From UBA6265 sp964526965 (GTDB lineage: Bacteria > Chloroflexota > Chloroflexia > Thermomicrobiales > UBA6265), in assembly GCA_964526965.1 (NCBI GenBank), contig CAZGML010000033.1, forward strand, positions 1-30,631: DNA of 30,631 bases, in the 5' to 3' direction. Under the pieces are notes generated by a model. The model did not search any database, was not told the DNA's origin, and saw only the letters and a program-made list of their open reading frames with translations. Within the stretch, counting starts at the first letter, position 1. Every line of letters begins with the position of its first letter. The position numbers were made by a program, and so were the translations under genes. Shown here piece by piece: positions 8,590 through 15,499 of the stretch.

Positions 8590-9392
8590 CTGATCGTGGT
8601 CCCTCGACCATCCAGCGCGGCTGTAACGGGTGATTCAATGCGGGCATCGGCGAAGATCACCTGTTTCACGCCAGCTTCTACAGCCTTGATTGCCTGCTCT
8701 ACTTTCACCACCATGCGATCGGCCGCAACGGCCACGGCCGGCTCAGGATTAGCGACATCGACACGGTCAATGAGCGTGCTCTCATCGTACCGATCTTCCA
8801 ACAGGCCCGGCGTATCGCTGAAGAATAGCAACGAATCCGCGTGCATCGCTTCGGCGAGGCCGAGGGCAAGCTTGTCGCCATCGAAGTTAATCGGCACTCC
8901 GCCATCGGAATACCCCGGCGGCGAGACGAGCACAACATAGCCAGCATCCATCAACGTATTGATGACAGATGGGTCGAAGTCCTTGACCGAGCCGGCGTGG
9001 TCGTCTCGCAAGACCTTCGTTTTGCCATCGATGTCTGTGCCACGGATTTGCGCCTTGCGTTGACCTACCGCGATTCCGCCATCAATTGCACTCAACCCGA
9101 CGGCGTTGACACCCTCGGCCCGGAAGTCGGCAACCGCGCGTTTGTTCACCTTGCCGTTGTAGGCCATGAGCATGGCGTCCATTGTTTCGGCGTCGACGTA
9201 GCGGCTGACTCGTCCGGATTTGCTCGTGATTTTCCGCACCGGCAAACCGAGGCGTTCGCACAAGGCGCTGAACTCGGCGTTTCCGCCGTGTACTACCAGT
9301 ACCTGCTGATTCAGTTGAGCGATATCTTTCGCGAACCGGGTGTATACCCCTTCGCCAATACCGGCTCCACCACCGATTTTTACAACAATCAT
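8586..9392 (-). CDS. lysZ: LysW-aminoadipate/glutamate kinase
   Basis: Amino acid kinase family enzyme, 268 residues, that phosphorylates the side-chain carboxylate of the LysW-linked substrate. The N-terminal VVKIGGGAGIG holds the ATP-phosphate Lys and Gly loop, 'VVHGGNAEFS' is the substrate loop, and 'VPINFDGDKLALGLAEA' plus 'LLFFSDTPGLL' are the C-terminal nucleotide-binding segments, as in ArgB/LysZ. The LysZ-like 'KITSKSGRVSRYVDAETMD' replaces the N-acetylglutamate segment of ArgB, matching carrier-protein kinases. Start: the ATG at 9392 follows a GAAGGA site; the upstream ATG at 9467 would extend into the transporter gene and adds nothing conserved. The TAG stop is contributed by a palindromic repeat. 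Confidence 0.92.
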   Translation of the reverse strand: MIVVKIGGGAGIGEGVYTRFAKDIAQLNQQVLVVHGGNAEFSALCERLGLPVRKITSKSGRVSRYVDAETMDAMLMAYNGKVNKRAVADFRAEGVNAVGLSAIDGGIAVGQRKAQIRGTDIDGKTKVLRDDHAGSVKDFDPSVINTLMDAGYVVLVSPPGYSDGGVPINFDGDKLALGLAEAMHADSLLFFSDTPGLLEDRYDESTLIDRVDVANPEPAVAVAADRMVVKVEQAIKAVEAGVKQVIFADARIESPVTAALDGRGTTIR

Positions 9393-9450
9393 CCGAAACC
9401 CATTTCCTTCTCTTTGGTTATCCACGATGTGGCGCGGATATTTCTCCTGA

Positions 9451-10713
9451 TTATGGTGCATTTGCAATTGTTGGCGCCGACACGTACCGGGTTGCCAACA
9501 AGATGACGGCGGAGGCCAAACTCATCACCGCGAATATTGCGAAGACCGCCGTGTATCCACCGAACCAGCCAACTGCAAGGCCGGTAACCACCGGAGCCGC
9601 AGCAGTTGCGGCGTTCAGAATGCTGGCCAGCGAGCCGTTGACGCCCCCGAACTCCCGCACGCTGTAGTGCTCCAGCAAAATGGCTGGTCGCAGCAGCGTT
9701 AGTGCTCCCTTGCCGATACCGAGCAGGAGCGAGGCCGCAATGGTGACTGGTCCTGATGGCCAGGCGACGAGCAAGATGATGGCAACCATTTGGGTTGCAA
9801 ACATGATGGACGTCAGCGTTGCCGCTGAAGCCTTGTTCTCAAAAAGCGTCACCATCACTCGCGCTCCCGTTTGAGCGGCACCGATCAATCCCGCAGTCCA
9901 GGCGGCAGTAGTTGGACTCACGCCACGGTCGATGAGGTACGCGATCATGTGCACGGTCACGCCCGCGGACGTGAACGATTGCAGGAAGAATGCGGAAGAG
10001 AGGCGCCGAAACCAGGTCGACCGAATCAATGAGGGCCATGAGGATGACGACCGAGTCCTACTGTCGCCTGGGGACTGACCGGGAGGGCGAATCACCAGCC
10101 AGTGCGGCAGGATCGTTGCGATCGCGAGCACTCCGGCCAGAACAAGAAGCGCATCGCGCCATCCCAATTGCTCTTCGAGATACCCGGTAACCGGGAAGAA
10201 GATCGTGGACGCCAATCCGCCAAGAAAGGTGATGATCAGCATTGCCTTGCCGCGGTTCTTGCGGAACCAGGGCGCGATGGCAGCAAAGGCAGGGTCGTAT
10301 AGCGTGCCGGCAAAGGCAACACCCATGCCTATCCAGACGAGATAAAAAGTGAGGAGGCTATCGACCTGCGACCAGGCTATCAGCAGCACGGTGCCAAGAA
10401 TCGAACCCGCCGTCATGATGGCTCGGGCACCGTTTCGATCGATGTAGCGACCAACGGACGGCGCCAGAACGCCAGAGATCAGGAGCGCAAGCGAATAGGC
10501 ACCGGTGATGGCACCGTTGCTCCAACCGAAGTCGTTTTGCATTGGAACCAGCAGGACGGAGAACGCATAGTAGAGGATTCCCCAACTGACCATCTCGGTC
10601 CAGCCGAGGGTCCATGCCATGGTCCAGGCGCGTGATGAATCCTGAGGTTCGCTTCGCGAACCCTCAAAACCGCCCGCTTCGCGTGGCGAGGCGGTCCAAA
10701 TTCTCCACCTCAT
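9451..10713 (-). CDS. MFS transporter embedded in the arginine cluster
   Basis: Major facilitator superfamily permease with about 12 membrane segments, 420 residues if started at 10,713. The loop 2-3 motif is present as 'GRYIDRNGARAIM', and the first helix 'WTEMVSWGILYYAFSVL' with 'GWSNGAITGAYSLALL' resembles the monocarboxylate/oxalate-formate-like MFS group. The ATG at 10,713 overlaps the GIY-YIG ORF stop as ATGA but has no good ribosome site. An ATG at 10,620 just before helix 1 is a fair alternative, because the intervening 90 bases contain a hairpin-like sequence and encode a charged tail. The substrate is unknown; the location suggests export or import of an arginine-pathway metabolite. 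Confidence 0.85.
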   Translation of the reverse strand: MRWRIWTASPREAGGFEGSRSEPQDSSRAWTMAWTLGWTEMVSWGILYYAFSVLLVPMQNDFGWSNGAITGAYSLALLISGVLAPSVGRYIDRNGARAIMTAGSILGTVLLIAWSQVDSLLTFYLVWIGMGVAFAGTLYDPAFAAIAPWFRKNRGKAMLIITFLGGLASTIFFPVTGYLEEQLGWRDALLVLAGVLAIATILPHWLVIRPPGQSPGDSRTRSSSSWPSLIRSTWFRRLSSAFFLQSFTSAGVTVHMIAYLIDRGVSPTTAAWTAGLIGAAQTGARVMVTLFENKASAATLTSIMFATQMVAIILLVAWPSGPVTIAASLLLGIGKGALTLLRPAILLEHYSVREFGGVNGSLASILNAATAAAPVVTGLAVGWFGGYTAVFAIFAVMSLASAVILLATRYVSAPTIANAP

Positions 10714-10892
10714 ACCGGCCTGGCCTTAAATCGACTTGAGCTCCAACCAAACAATTCGTAGCTCAAACCCAGCGACGGCGGCTTGTGTTCAAAAACGCGG
10801 CATTCGAGGTCTTGTGTGGCTCCGACATGGATGGAGCGGCCAGGGTTGGAGATGATGTAGACGGCACCGATTGATGGTTTCTCATTTGCCAT
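10710..10892 (-). pseudogene. GIY-YIG endonuclease remnant (frameshifted)
   Basis: A 60-codon ORF starts at the ATG 10,892 with a good GGAGAG site. It encodes 'GAVYIISNPGRSIHVGATQ' followed by 'DLECRVFEHK', the N-terminal half of the UvrC-like GIY-YIG nuclease fold (GIY as AVY, YIG as HVG). After EHK the family continues with 'GF-x-x-R/Y...LVW-E'. That continuation is visible in another frame (GFELRIVWLELKSI, then stop), while the open frame gives an unrelated tail. So the gene looks frameshifted and truncated, or carries a sequencing error. The usual C-terminal Glu/Asn-bearing part is missing. The stop overlaps the transporter start. Confidence 0.55.
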
Positions 10893-10923
10893 TCGATCTC
10901 TCCGGGATTGTTTGCCGCCAAAC

Positions 10924-11970
10924 TCAGATGGGATGCAGGCCAGGAAATTCCAGGCCGGTGCGCTCATCGAATCCCATGCGAATATTCATCGCCTGTACGG
11001 CCTGGCCGGATGCGCCTTTCATCAGGTTATCAGTTGCAGCCAGCACCACCACACGCTTGCTGTGTGGATCGCGTTCGAACCCGACATCGCACCAGTTGCT
11101 TCCGCTGAGCAGCTTCGGTTCCGGGTACCGGTGCACGCCGGCATTTTCCTTCACGATCCGCACGAACGGCTCATCCTTGTACGTTTCGCGATAGATCTTG
11201 CGCAGGGCCTTATCGTCCAGGTCTTCGTTCAGGAAAACATGACTGGTGGCAAGAATACCGCGCACAGCCTCGATGCTGGTAGCGCTGAAGCTAATGGATG
11301 GTGCTGCACCGTTGAATGTCAATTCCTGAATAACTTCGGCACTGTGGCGGTGGCCGGTCGGCTTGAACGAACGCATTACGCCGCTACGCTCGGCGTGGTG
11401 ACTGGCCAGGCTTGGCGCTCCCCCGGAGCCAGAGCTACCGGTTTTGGCCTCAATGATGGCCGGCTGATTCAAATCCACCACGCCAGCCTTGTACAGTGGA
11501 TAGAGGCCGAGAATCGAGGTGGTACTCATACAACCCGGCGAGGCGATCCAGTCGGCTGTTGCGATCTGCTCACGGTGAATCTCTGGCATGCCGTATACAA
11601 ACTTGCCGAGCATATCCAGATCGTTGTGCTCATGGCCGTACCAGGTGTCGTAATCGCCCGGATTGTTGAGACGGAAATCTGAACTGAGATCGATCACAAC
11701 AGGCGCGAGCTCTCGCACCTTGGGCAACATCTCCATGCTCACGCCGTGCGGCAGCGCCATAAACAGAATGTCGGTCGGTGTGAGATCGGCAGCTTTTTTG
11801 AATTTGAGGTTCGTGATATTGCGAAGGTTTGGATGTGTGGTCTTCACGAACTTTCCGGCGAGCCGTTCACTGGTGACCTGGGTCAGCTCGATGTTTGGGT
11901 GCATGAGCAACAGGCGTACAAGTTCTCCGCCCGCGTATCCTGAAGCGCCGATAATTGATGCTGTAATCAT
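10924..11970 (-). CDS. lysY: N-acetyl-/LysW-gamma-glutamyl-phosphate reductase
   Basis: NADPH-dependent reductase of the ArgC/LysY family, 348 residues. It reduces the LysW-bound acyl phosphate to the semialdehyde. The N-terminal IIGASGYAGGELVRLL (6-21) is the NADP-binding loop; the active-site cysteine is Cys147 in SPGCMST; 'GHRHSAEV' supplies the catalytic histidine region; the C-terminal 'NWCDVGF...RVVVLAATDNLMKGASGQAVQ' is the family signature. Classical ArgC acts on N-acetylglutamyl phosphate, but with lysW, lysX and lysZ adjacent and no argJ/argA/argB-type genes here, the carrier-bound substrate is far more likely. It lies 82 nt downstream of lysX. Confidence 0.92.
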   Translation of the reverse strand: MITASIIGASGYAGGELVRLLLMHPNIELTQVTSERLAGKFVKTTHPNLRNITNLKFKKAADLTPTDILFMALPHGVSMEMLPKVRELAPVVIDLSSDFRLNNPGDYDTWYGHEHNDLDMLGKFVYGMPEIHREQIATADWIASPGCMSTTSILGLYPLYKAGVVDLNQPAIIEAKTGSSGSGGAPSLASHHAERSGVMRSFKPTGHRHSAEVIQELTFNGAAPSISFSATSIEAVRGILATSHVFLNEDLDDKALRKIYRETYKDEPFVRIVKENAGVHRYPEPKLLSGSNWCDVGFERDPHSKRVVVLAATDNLMKGASGQAVQAMNIRMGFDERTGLEFPGLHPI

Positions 11971-12052
11971 TTCATTCCTCTTTGTATTCCCGGCCCCTCC
12001 CTTGCGGCGAGGCGCGGGTTGTATTCGATAGTCTTACGACTGGCATTCCTGA

Positions 12053-12955
12053 TTAGACGGCGGGAGCCATGAGACCGTCCTGATAGACGCGGAACGCTTC
12101 CTCCACGATTTCACCGGCGATGTCGCGATCCGTTGTGGTCATGAGTCCCTTGAACTCGCCACCGGTATTCACCTCGATCACCTTGAGGCCCTCATCGGTC
12201 TCAATGAGGTCGACTCCGGCCAACCGCGCATCCACGGCCCGGCATGCCCGCAGCGCGAGGTCCTCGATTTCCGGTGTGACCGGGCACGGAACACTCACTG
12301 CGCCACGCGCAGCGTTGGTAATCCAGTGATCGCTGGTGCGATACGAGGCCGCCACAATATCGCCGCCGACAACATAGGCGCGGATATCGCGGCCGGGCTT
12401 CTCGATAAATTCCTGAATATAGAAAATATGATGCAGCACTGACCCGTGCTCGGACTTTTGTGCGATGATCGCCTTCGCCTGTTCCGGGCCGTTCACTTTG
12501 CTTATGAGGCGCCCCCAACTTCCGGCAACGGGTTTCATCACTGCCGGGTAGCCGAGCTGCTCGCAAGCTTCGAGGGCCGATTCCACCGAATACGCTACAA
12601 ACGTTTTCGGGCTGGGGATACCTGCGGCTTCCAGCACCATGCTGGCGCGGGCCTTATCGTCGCAAATGCTGACGGATTCCGCCGAGTTGAGCGTGGGGAT
12701 ACCCCACCGATTCATCGCCCAAAGGGTGTAGCCAGCGCGAGTGTGGGCAACCGAGCGGTCGAGCAGCACATCGATATCGACACCGCTCTCGGCTGCAGTA
12801 GGTGCGGAAACGTTGAGCGCGAGGTCGCGATCGAAGATGGGTGTCACCTCCATACCACGCGCACGTGCTGCCGCGAGAATGAGCTTCTCCTCCTGGCGCA
12901 ACCAGGAAACGAGAATGCCGAGTTTAAGTCCGGATTTGTCGCGTAATGGAGTCAC
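12053..12955 (-). CDS. lysX: LysW-glutamate/aminoadipate ligase (intact copy)
   Basis: RimK-like ATP-grasp ligase, 300 residues, that joins the amino group of glutamate or alpha-aminoadipate to the C-terminal Glu of LysW. Visible catalytic features: ATP lysine K141 in 'PAVMKPVAGSWGRL', the SWGRL glycine loop (146-150), 'IEKPGRDIRAYVVGG' (184-198), and the metal pair Glu261/Asn263 in 'VIEVNTGGEFKG'. The GGEFKG segment lies in the region thought to help choose glutamate versus aminoadipate; I read it as favouring glutamate but hold this loosely. It starts with GTG at 12,955, six bases after AGGTGG. It is the intact partner of the degenerate LysX-like gene 1.25 kb upstream. Confidence 0.92.
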   Translation of the reverse strand: MTPLRDKSGLKLGILVSWLRQEEKLILAAARARGMEVTPIFDRDLALNVSAPTAAESGVDIDVLLDRSVAHTRAGYTLWAMNRWGIPTLNSAESVSICDDKARASMVLEAAGIPSPKTFVAYSVESALEACEQLGYPAVMKPVAGSWGRLISKVNGPEQAKAIIAQKSEHGSVLHHIFYIQEFIEKPGRDIRAYVVGGDIVAASYRTSDHWITNAARGAVSVPCPVTPEIEDLALRACRAVDARLAGVDLIETDEGLKVIEVNTGGEFKGLMTTTDRDIAGEIVEEAFRVYQDGLMAPAV

Positions 12956-12970
12956 AAGGAGCCACCTGTC

Positions 12971-13022
12971 GTAGTCCCGGGCCCTGTGCCCGGGATGACC
13001 CGGGGATAAACCCCGGGAGTAC
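12971..13022. repeat. Double GC-rich palindrome upstream of lysX
   Basis: Two adjacent hairpins, CCCGGG-ccctgtg-CCCGGG type and CCCGGGG-ATAAA-CCCCGGG, are enclosed by inverted ends GTAGTCCCGGG and its near complement ending in GTAC. It sits 15 nt upstream of the lysX start codon, next to its ribosome site. It could be a REP-like element or an mRNA-stabilising or attenuating structure. Confidence 0.55.
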
Positions 13023-13036
13023 GTATTGATCGAATC

Positions 13037-13162
13037 TGTAGAACCGTCCTGCGATCCGCAGATCGCATCGGGCGGGTTGGAGGCGAATATATCAACCGGT
13101 CAGCCTCGCCTCATTACCCACCCCATGCTCCGGCCTCTGGGCCGGTGCAGGACGGGTCTACA
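13037..13162. repeat. 126-bp imperfect palindromic element (MITE-like) overlapping the lysK stop
   Basis: The ends TGTAGAACCGTCCTGC (13,037-13,052) and GCAGGACGGGTCTACA (13,147-13,162) are inverted repeats matching at 15 of 16 positions. Inside, GGGCGGGTTGGAGGCGA pairs with TCGCCTCATTACCCACCC with few mismatches, so the whole element could fold as one long interrupted stem. The TAG stop of lysK lies in the right end. It has no coding capacity and no obvious flanking target duplication. Confidence 0.55.
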
Positions 13163-14228
13163 GTTGTTGCAGCACCTGGATCAGGACGTCCCGTGCTCTT
13201 AAGTATTCCGAAATCTCAATCCGCTCATCGGGCGTATGGTCCAGGCTGGAGTCACCGGGGCCATACGCCACGATAGGGCAACCCCACTCCGGACCAACCA
13301 CGTTCATATCGGATGTTCCCAGCTTGAGCGAGAAGCCCGGCTTACCATTCTCCGCGCGAATGCTGCGTAAAAATGGAGGAACCAGCTTGCTGCGTTTATC
13401 GGTGCGGTAGCCATGCTGCAGGCCATCGATGGTGACTTCAGCGTCGCCTGCAATGTCATATATCCGGGCGGTAAACGCATCGACATCGAGCTCTGGCGGG
13501 AGGCGCAGGCCAATCGAAAGTTCAGCGCTGTCTTCCAGGCCATCACTGCTGGTGTTGAAGCTGCGCAATGAATCGCCGATGCTCCAGAAGTTGCCTTTGG
13601 CGCCCTCGTTCCAGACCGCAACTTCTTTTTGAAGCGCATTCCAAAACTCCACAGCTTCTTGCGCGACGGAGTCACCAGGGCCGGCAGTATGTCGGGAGCT
13701 GCGCACCAGTCGATAAATGAGCGAAAGCGAGCCTCGGTACCCAAGGCAAACGGCATCCCAACCGCTCGGCTCACCGATGATGCAGAAATCCGGTGCATCC
13801 CATTGCGCGATCTCCTGTGCACCATGCGAGCCGATCACTTCCTCACCGACTGCGCCTACAACGGTCACAGTGCAGTTCAGGTTCTCGGCCGCCATGCTTG
13901 CCGCGGCGACAAAGGTCGCCAATGGTCCCTTGGCATCCACTGCTCCCCTGCCCCACAGTACGTCGTCGACTATTTCTACGGGGATATGTCCCGGAACGGT
14001 GTCGATATGCCCAAGCAGCACAATGTGTTTGTCGCCGGAACCAATGCGACCAATAGCGTTGCCAACCTCTGAGGGGACTAACTCAAAGCCGCGGGCTGCC
14101 ATCACACCGCGCAGGTACTGAACGGCATCGTGCTCTTCGTATGAAACGCTCGAAATGGCAACGAGTGAACGGAGAAGCTCGACATCAGCCTGATCCTGCG
14201 TTGTGCGATCAGTGTGTGAGAGCAACAT
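13158..14228 (-). CDS. lysK: LysW-ornithine/lysine carboxypeptidase (M20 family)
   Basis: Zinc/cobalt-dependent hydrolase of the M20 family, 356 residues, that releases ornithine or lysine from LysW in the last carrier-bound step. Metal ligands and catalytic residues are visible: His74 and Asp76 in GHIDTVPG, Asp98 in 'GRGAVDAKGPLA', Glu129-Glu130 in 'GAVGEEVIG', Glu153 in 'IGEPSG', and a C-terminal His in 'SLDHTPDE'. 'LGTSDMNVVGPEWGCP' matches LysK rather than ArgE or DapE. Start: the ATG at 14,228 has a GAGGTG site 5 nt upstream and overlaps the preceding gene by 20 nt; the ATG at 14,252 lacks a site. The stop codon lies in a palindromic element. Confidence 0.92.
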   Translation of the reverse strand: MLLSHTDRTTQDQADVELLRSLVAISSVSYEEHDAVQYLRGVMAARGFELVPSEVGNAIGRIGSGDKHIVLLGHIDTVPGHIPVEIVDDVLWGRGAVDAKGPLATFVAAASMAAENLNCTVTVVGAVGEEVIGSHGAQEIAQWDAPDFCIIGEPSGWDAVCLGYRGSLSLIYRLVRSSRHTAGPGDSVAQEAVEFWNALQKEVAVWNEGAKGNFWSIGDSLRSFNTSSDGLEDSAELSIGLRLPPELDVDAFTARIYDIAGDAEVTIDGLQHGYRTDKRSKLVPPFLRSIRAENGKPGFSLKLGTSDMNVVGPEWGCPIVAYGPGDSSLDHTPDERIEISEYLRARDVLIQVLQQL

Positions 14229-15075
14229 CTCGCACCTCACGTTCTCTTGCATTCAGCTTCGCCAGGGCGTGCGCAGCGATCGCATCTTCCACTGTCGAGG
14301 TTCCGAGAAGTGTCGCCTTCCGGAAATCTGCCAGCGGGGCTGCATCCCACGCGACCCACTCTTCATTAATAAACGCGACATCAACCGCGAGCGATCCTGC
14401 ATCGAGCGCGCTGGCTGCCTGGCCAGCGACCTCCAGGGCATCCGTGGGTGGTACAACACCGCCGTCGAAAGCGACGGCTTCGAAGCCCGCTGTGTGAACG
14501 CGATACCACTCGGTATCGCCAACCAGCGCACCGGCCTGGAGCATCACGATTTCTTCTTCATCGGTGCCAAGAACTACGCGATGCTCGATAACGGCATCGG
14601 CTGTATCAGAATCCGGCAGGGTGGCAGCAGAACCACTGTGCAGCATTGGGAACATTGTGGCGGGGTAGCCAAGCTGACTCGCTGCTGTCATTGCAGTGTC
14701 TTCAGAAAACGCAGCCAGGCTGCGCGGACGAGGCACAGCGGCCTCATCCCACACCGAGGCTACCTGCAGGCGATTGCGCCGACTGGCGACGCCGGCATCG
14801 ATGATGGTGATGCCAGCATGTCGCAGCAGCCGGTTGATGATGCGACCGATGGCACGGTTCGGCACACGATCGATCATCACCAGCGGCACGGCATTCTCGC
14901 AGCCAGGCGCCTCGTTTACGAGGTTTTGCACATCTTGCAATGTAGGGTCAGGAGGCAAGGGCATCGCCGCGGGGGGTACGGGCATGGTGAGAACACCGGC
15001 GCGTTCCAGCGCGGCCATGATCCGTTTTTCTTCCACCCGTACGCGTGTGCAAAGCACGCCGATTGCCATTGTCAT
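14209..15075 (-). CDS. Degenerate LysX-like ATP-grasp protein (probable pseudoenzyme)
   Basis: 288 residues, intact reading frame with an AGGGA site. The N-terminus AIGVLCTRVRVEEKRIMAAL and the overall layout match LysX/RimK-like ligases, and 'QLGYPATMFPMLHSGS' aligns with 'QLGYPAVMKPVAGSWG' of the intact lysX in this window. Catalytic residues are lost: the ATP lysine is Phe142, the SWGRL loop is replaced by SGSAA, and the metal-binding Glu-x-Asn is replaced by Trp243-Asp-Ala in 'VAWDAAPLADFRKA'. It is placed directly between lysW and lysK and overlaps lysK, so it is co-translated with pathway enzymes. It may be a non-catalytic partner, a LysW-binding scaffold or regulator, or an early decaying paralog; the full-length open frame argues for function. 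Confidence 0.8.
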   Translation of the reverse strand: MTMAIGVLCTRVRVEEKRIMAALERAGVLTMPVPPAAMPLPPDPTLQDVQNLVNEAPGCENAVPLVMIDRVPNRAIGRIINRLLRHAGITIIDAGVASRRNRLQVASVWDEAAVPRPRSLAAFSEDTAMTAASQLGYPATMFPMLHSGSAATLPDSDTADAVIEHRVVLGTDEEEIVMLQAGALVGDTEWYRVHTAGFEAVAFDGGVVPPTDALEVAGQAASALDAGSLAVDVAFINEEWVAWDAAPLADFRKATLLGTSTVEDAIAAHALAKLNAREREVRDVALTH

Positions 15076-15097
15076 TTTGATTCCCTACAACTGTCTT

Positions 15098-15164
15098 GCC
15101 CGGGGATAGGGGCTCGCTCCGCTGCTCGGCAGAGCCTCGGCCGCCTTCGGCACCCCGGGCCTAC
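15098..15164. repeat. GTAG-type palindrome between lysW and the LysX-like gene
   Basis: Ends GCCCGGGG (15,098-15,105) and CCCCGGGCCTAC (15,153-15,164) are inverted repeats around a GC-rich interior with further self-complementarity (gctcggcagagc, ggccgccttcggc). Read on the minus strand it starts GTAGGCCCGGGG, as in the lysZ/HAD element. Confidence 0.5.
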
Positions 15165-15168
15165 GTCT

Positions 15169-15248
15169 ATCACCGCTTGTTAAATGCGGTGCTACCACCT
15201 CGGCGAGCGATCACCGCATATAAAATGCGGTGCTACCTCGGCGGGGCG
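15169..15248. repeat. Two tandem 39-41 bp hairpin repeats next to the lysW stop
   Basis: Unit A 15,169-15,209 and unit B 15,210-15,248 share the layout ATCACCGC - 9 nt - GCGGTGCTACC - TCGGCG. Each forms a hairpin (CACCGCAT / ATGCGGTG is perfect in unit B). On the minus strand each unit begins GTAGCACCGC. A partial third copy supplies the TAG stop of lysW at 15,252-15,254. Two units with almost no spacer do not make a CRISPR array. Confidence 0.7.
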
Positions 15249-15251
15249 ATG

Positions 15252-15422
15252 CTACTCGCCCCAGTCTTCGCCCTCTTCTGGTGCGAGCTCCAGCTTCACC
15301 GGATCCACTCCGGTGACTTCCAGATCTGCGCCGCACTCATCGCATGGCACGATCTCACCGACTTCCACGCCGGTTACTTCGATTTCCGCATCACATTCCG
15401 GGCAAACAGCACTTGCAGCCAT
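15252..15422 (-). CDS. lysW: Amino-group carrier protein LysW
   Basis: 56-residue acidic carrier protein whose C-terminal Glu (Glu56) is the attachment point for the glutamate or aminoadipate amino group during ornithine or lysine synthesis. A zinc ribbon is formed by Cys7, Cys10, Cys27 and Cys30 (CPEC and CDEC), and the diagnostic C-terminus is EDWGE. The start at 15,422 follows an AGGAG site by 8 nt; the longer in-frame start at 15,452 adds ten residues with no conservation. It lies 77 nt downstream of the second carbamoyltransferase and upstream of the LysX-like gene. Its stop TAG borders the tandem hairpin repeats. Confidence 0.95.
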   Translation of the reverse strand: MAASAVCPECDAEIEVTGVEVGEIVPCDECGADLEVTGVDPVKLELAPEEGEDWGE

Positions 15423-15499
15423 TGAACTTTCTCCTCTTGCGCCTGCGCGCAATCAACTCACTTCCCAACCGAACCGCTCGGCTGTGGATTTCCAGTTCC

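Noticed and set aside
14203..15183. A 326-codon plus-strand frame opposite the degenerate LysX-like gene
   Set aside because: Composition is Cys/His/Arg-rich shadow sequence without motifs; it also runs through the palindromic repeats.
15169..15248. CRISPR-like repeats
   Set aside because: Only two units, no spacers of regular length, and the units are hairpins typical of intergenic REP-like elements.
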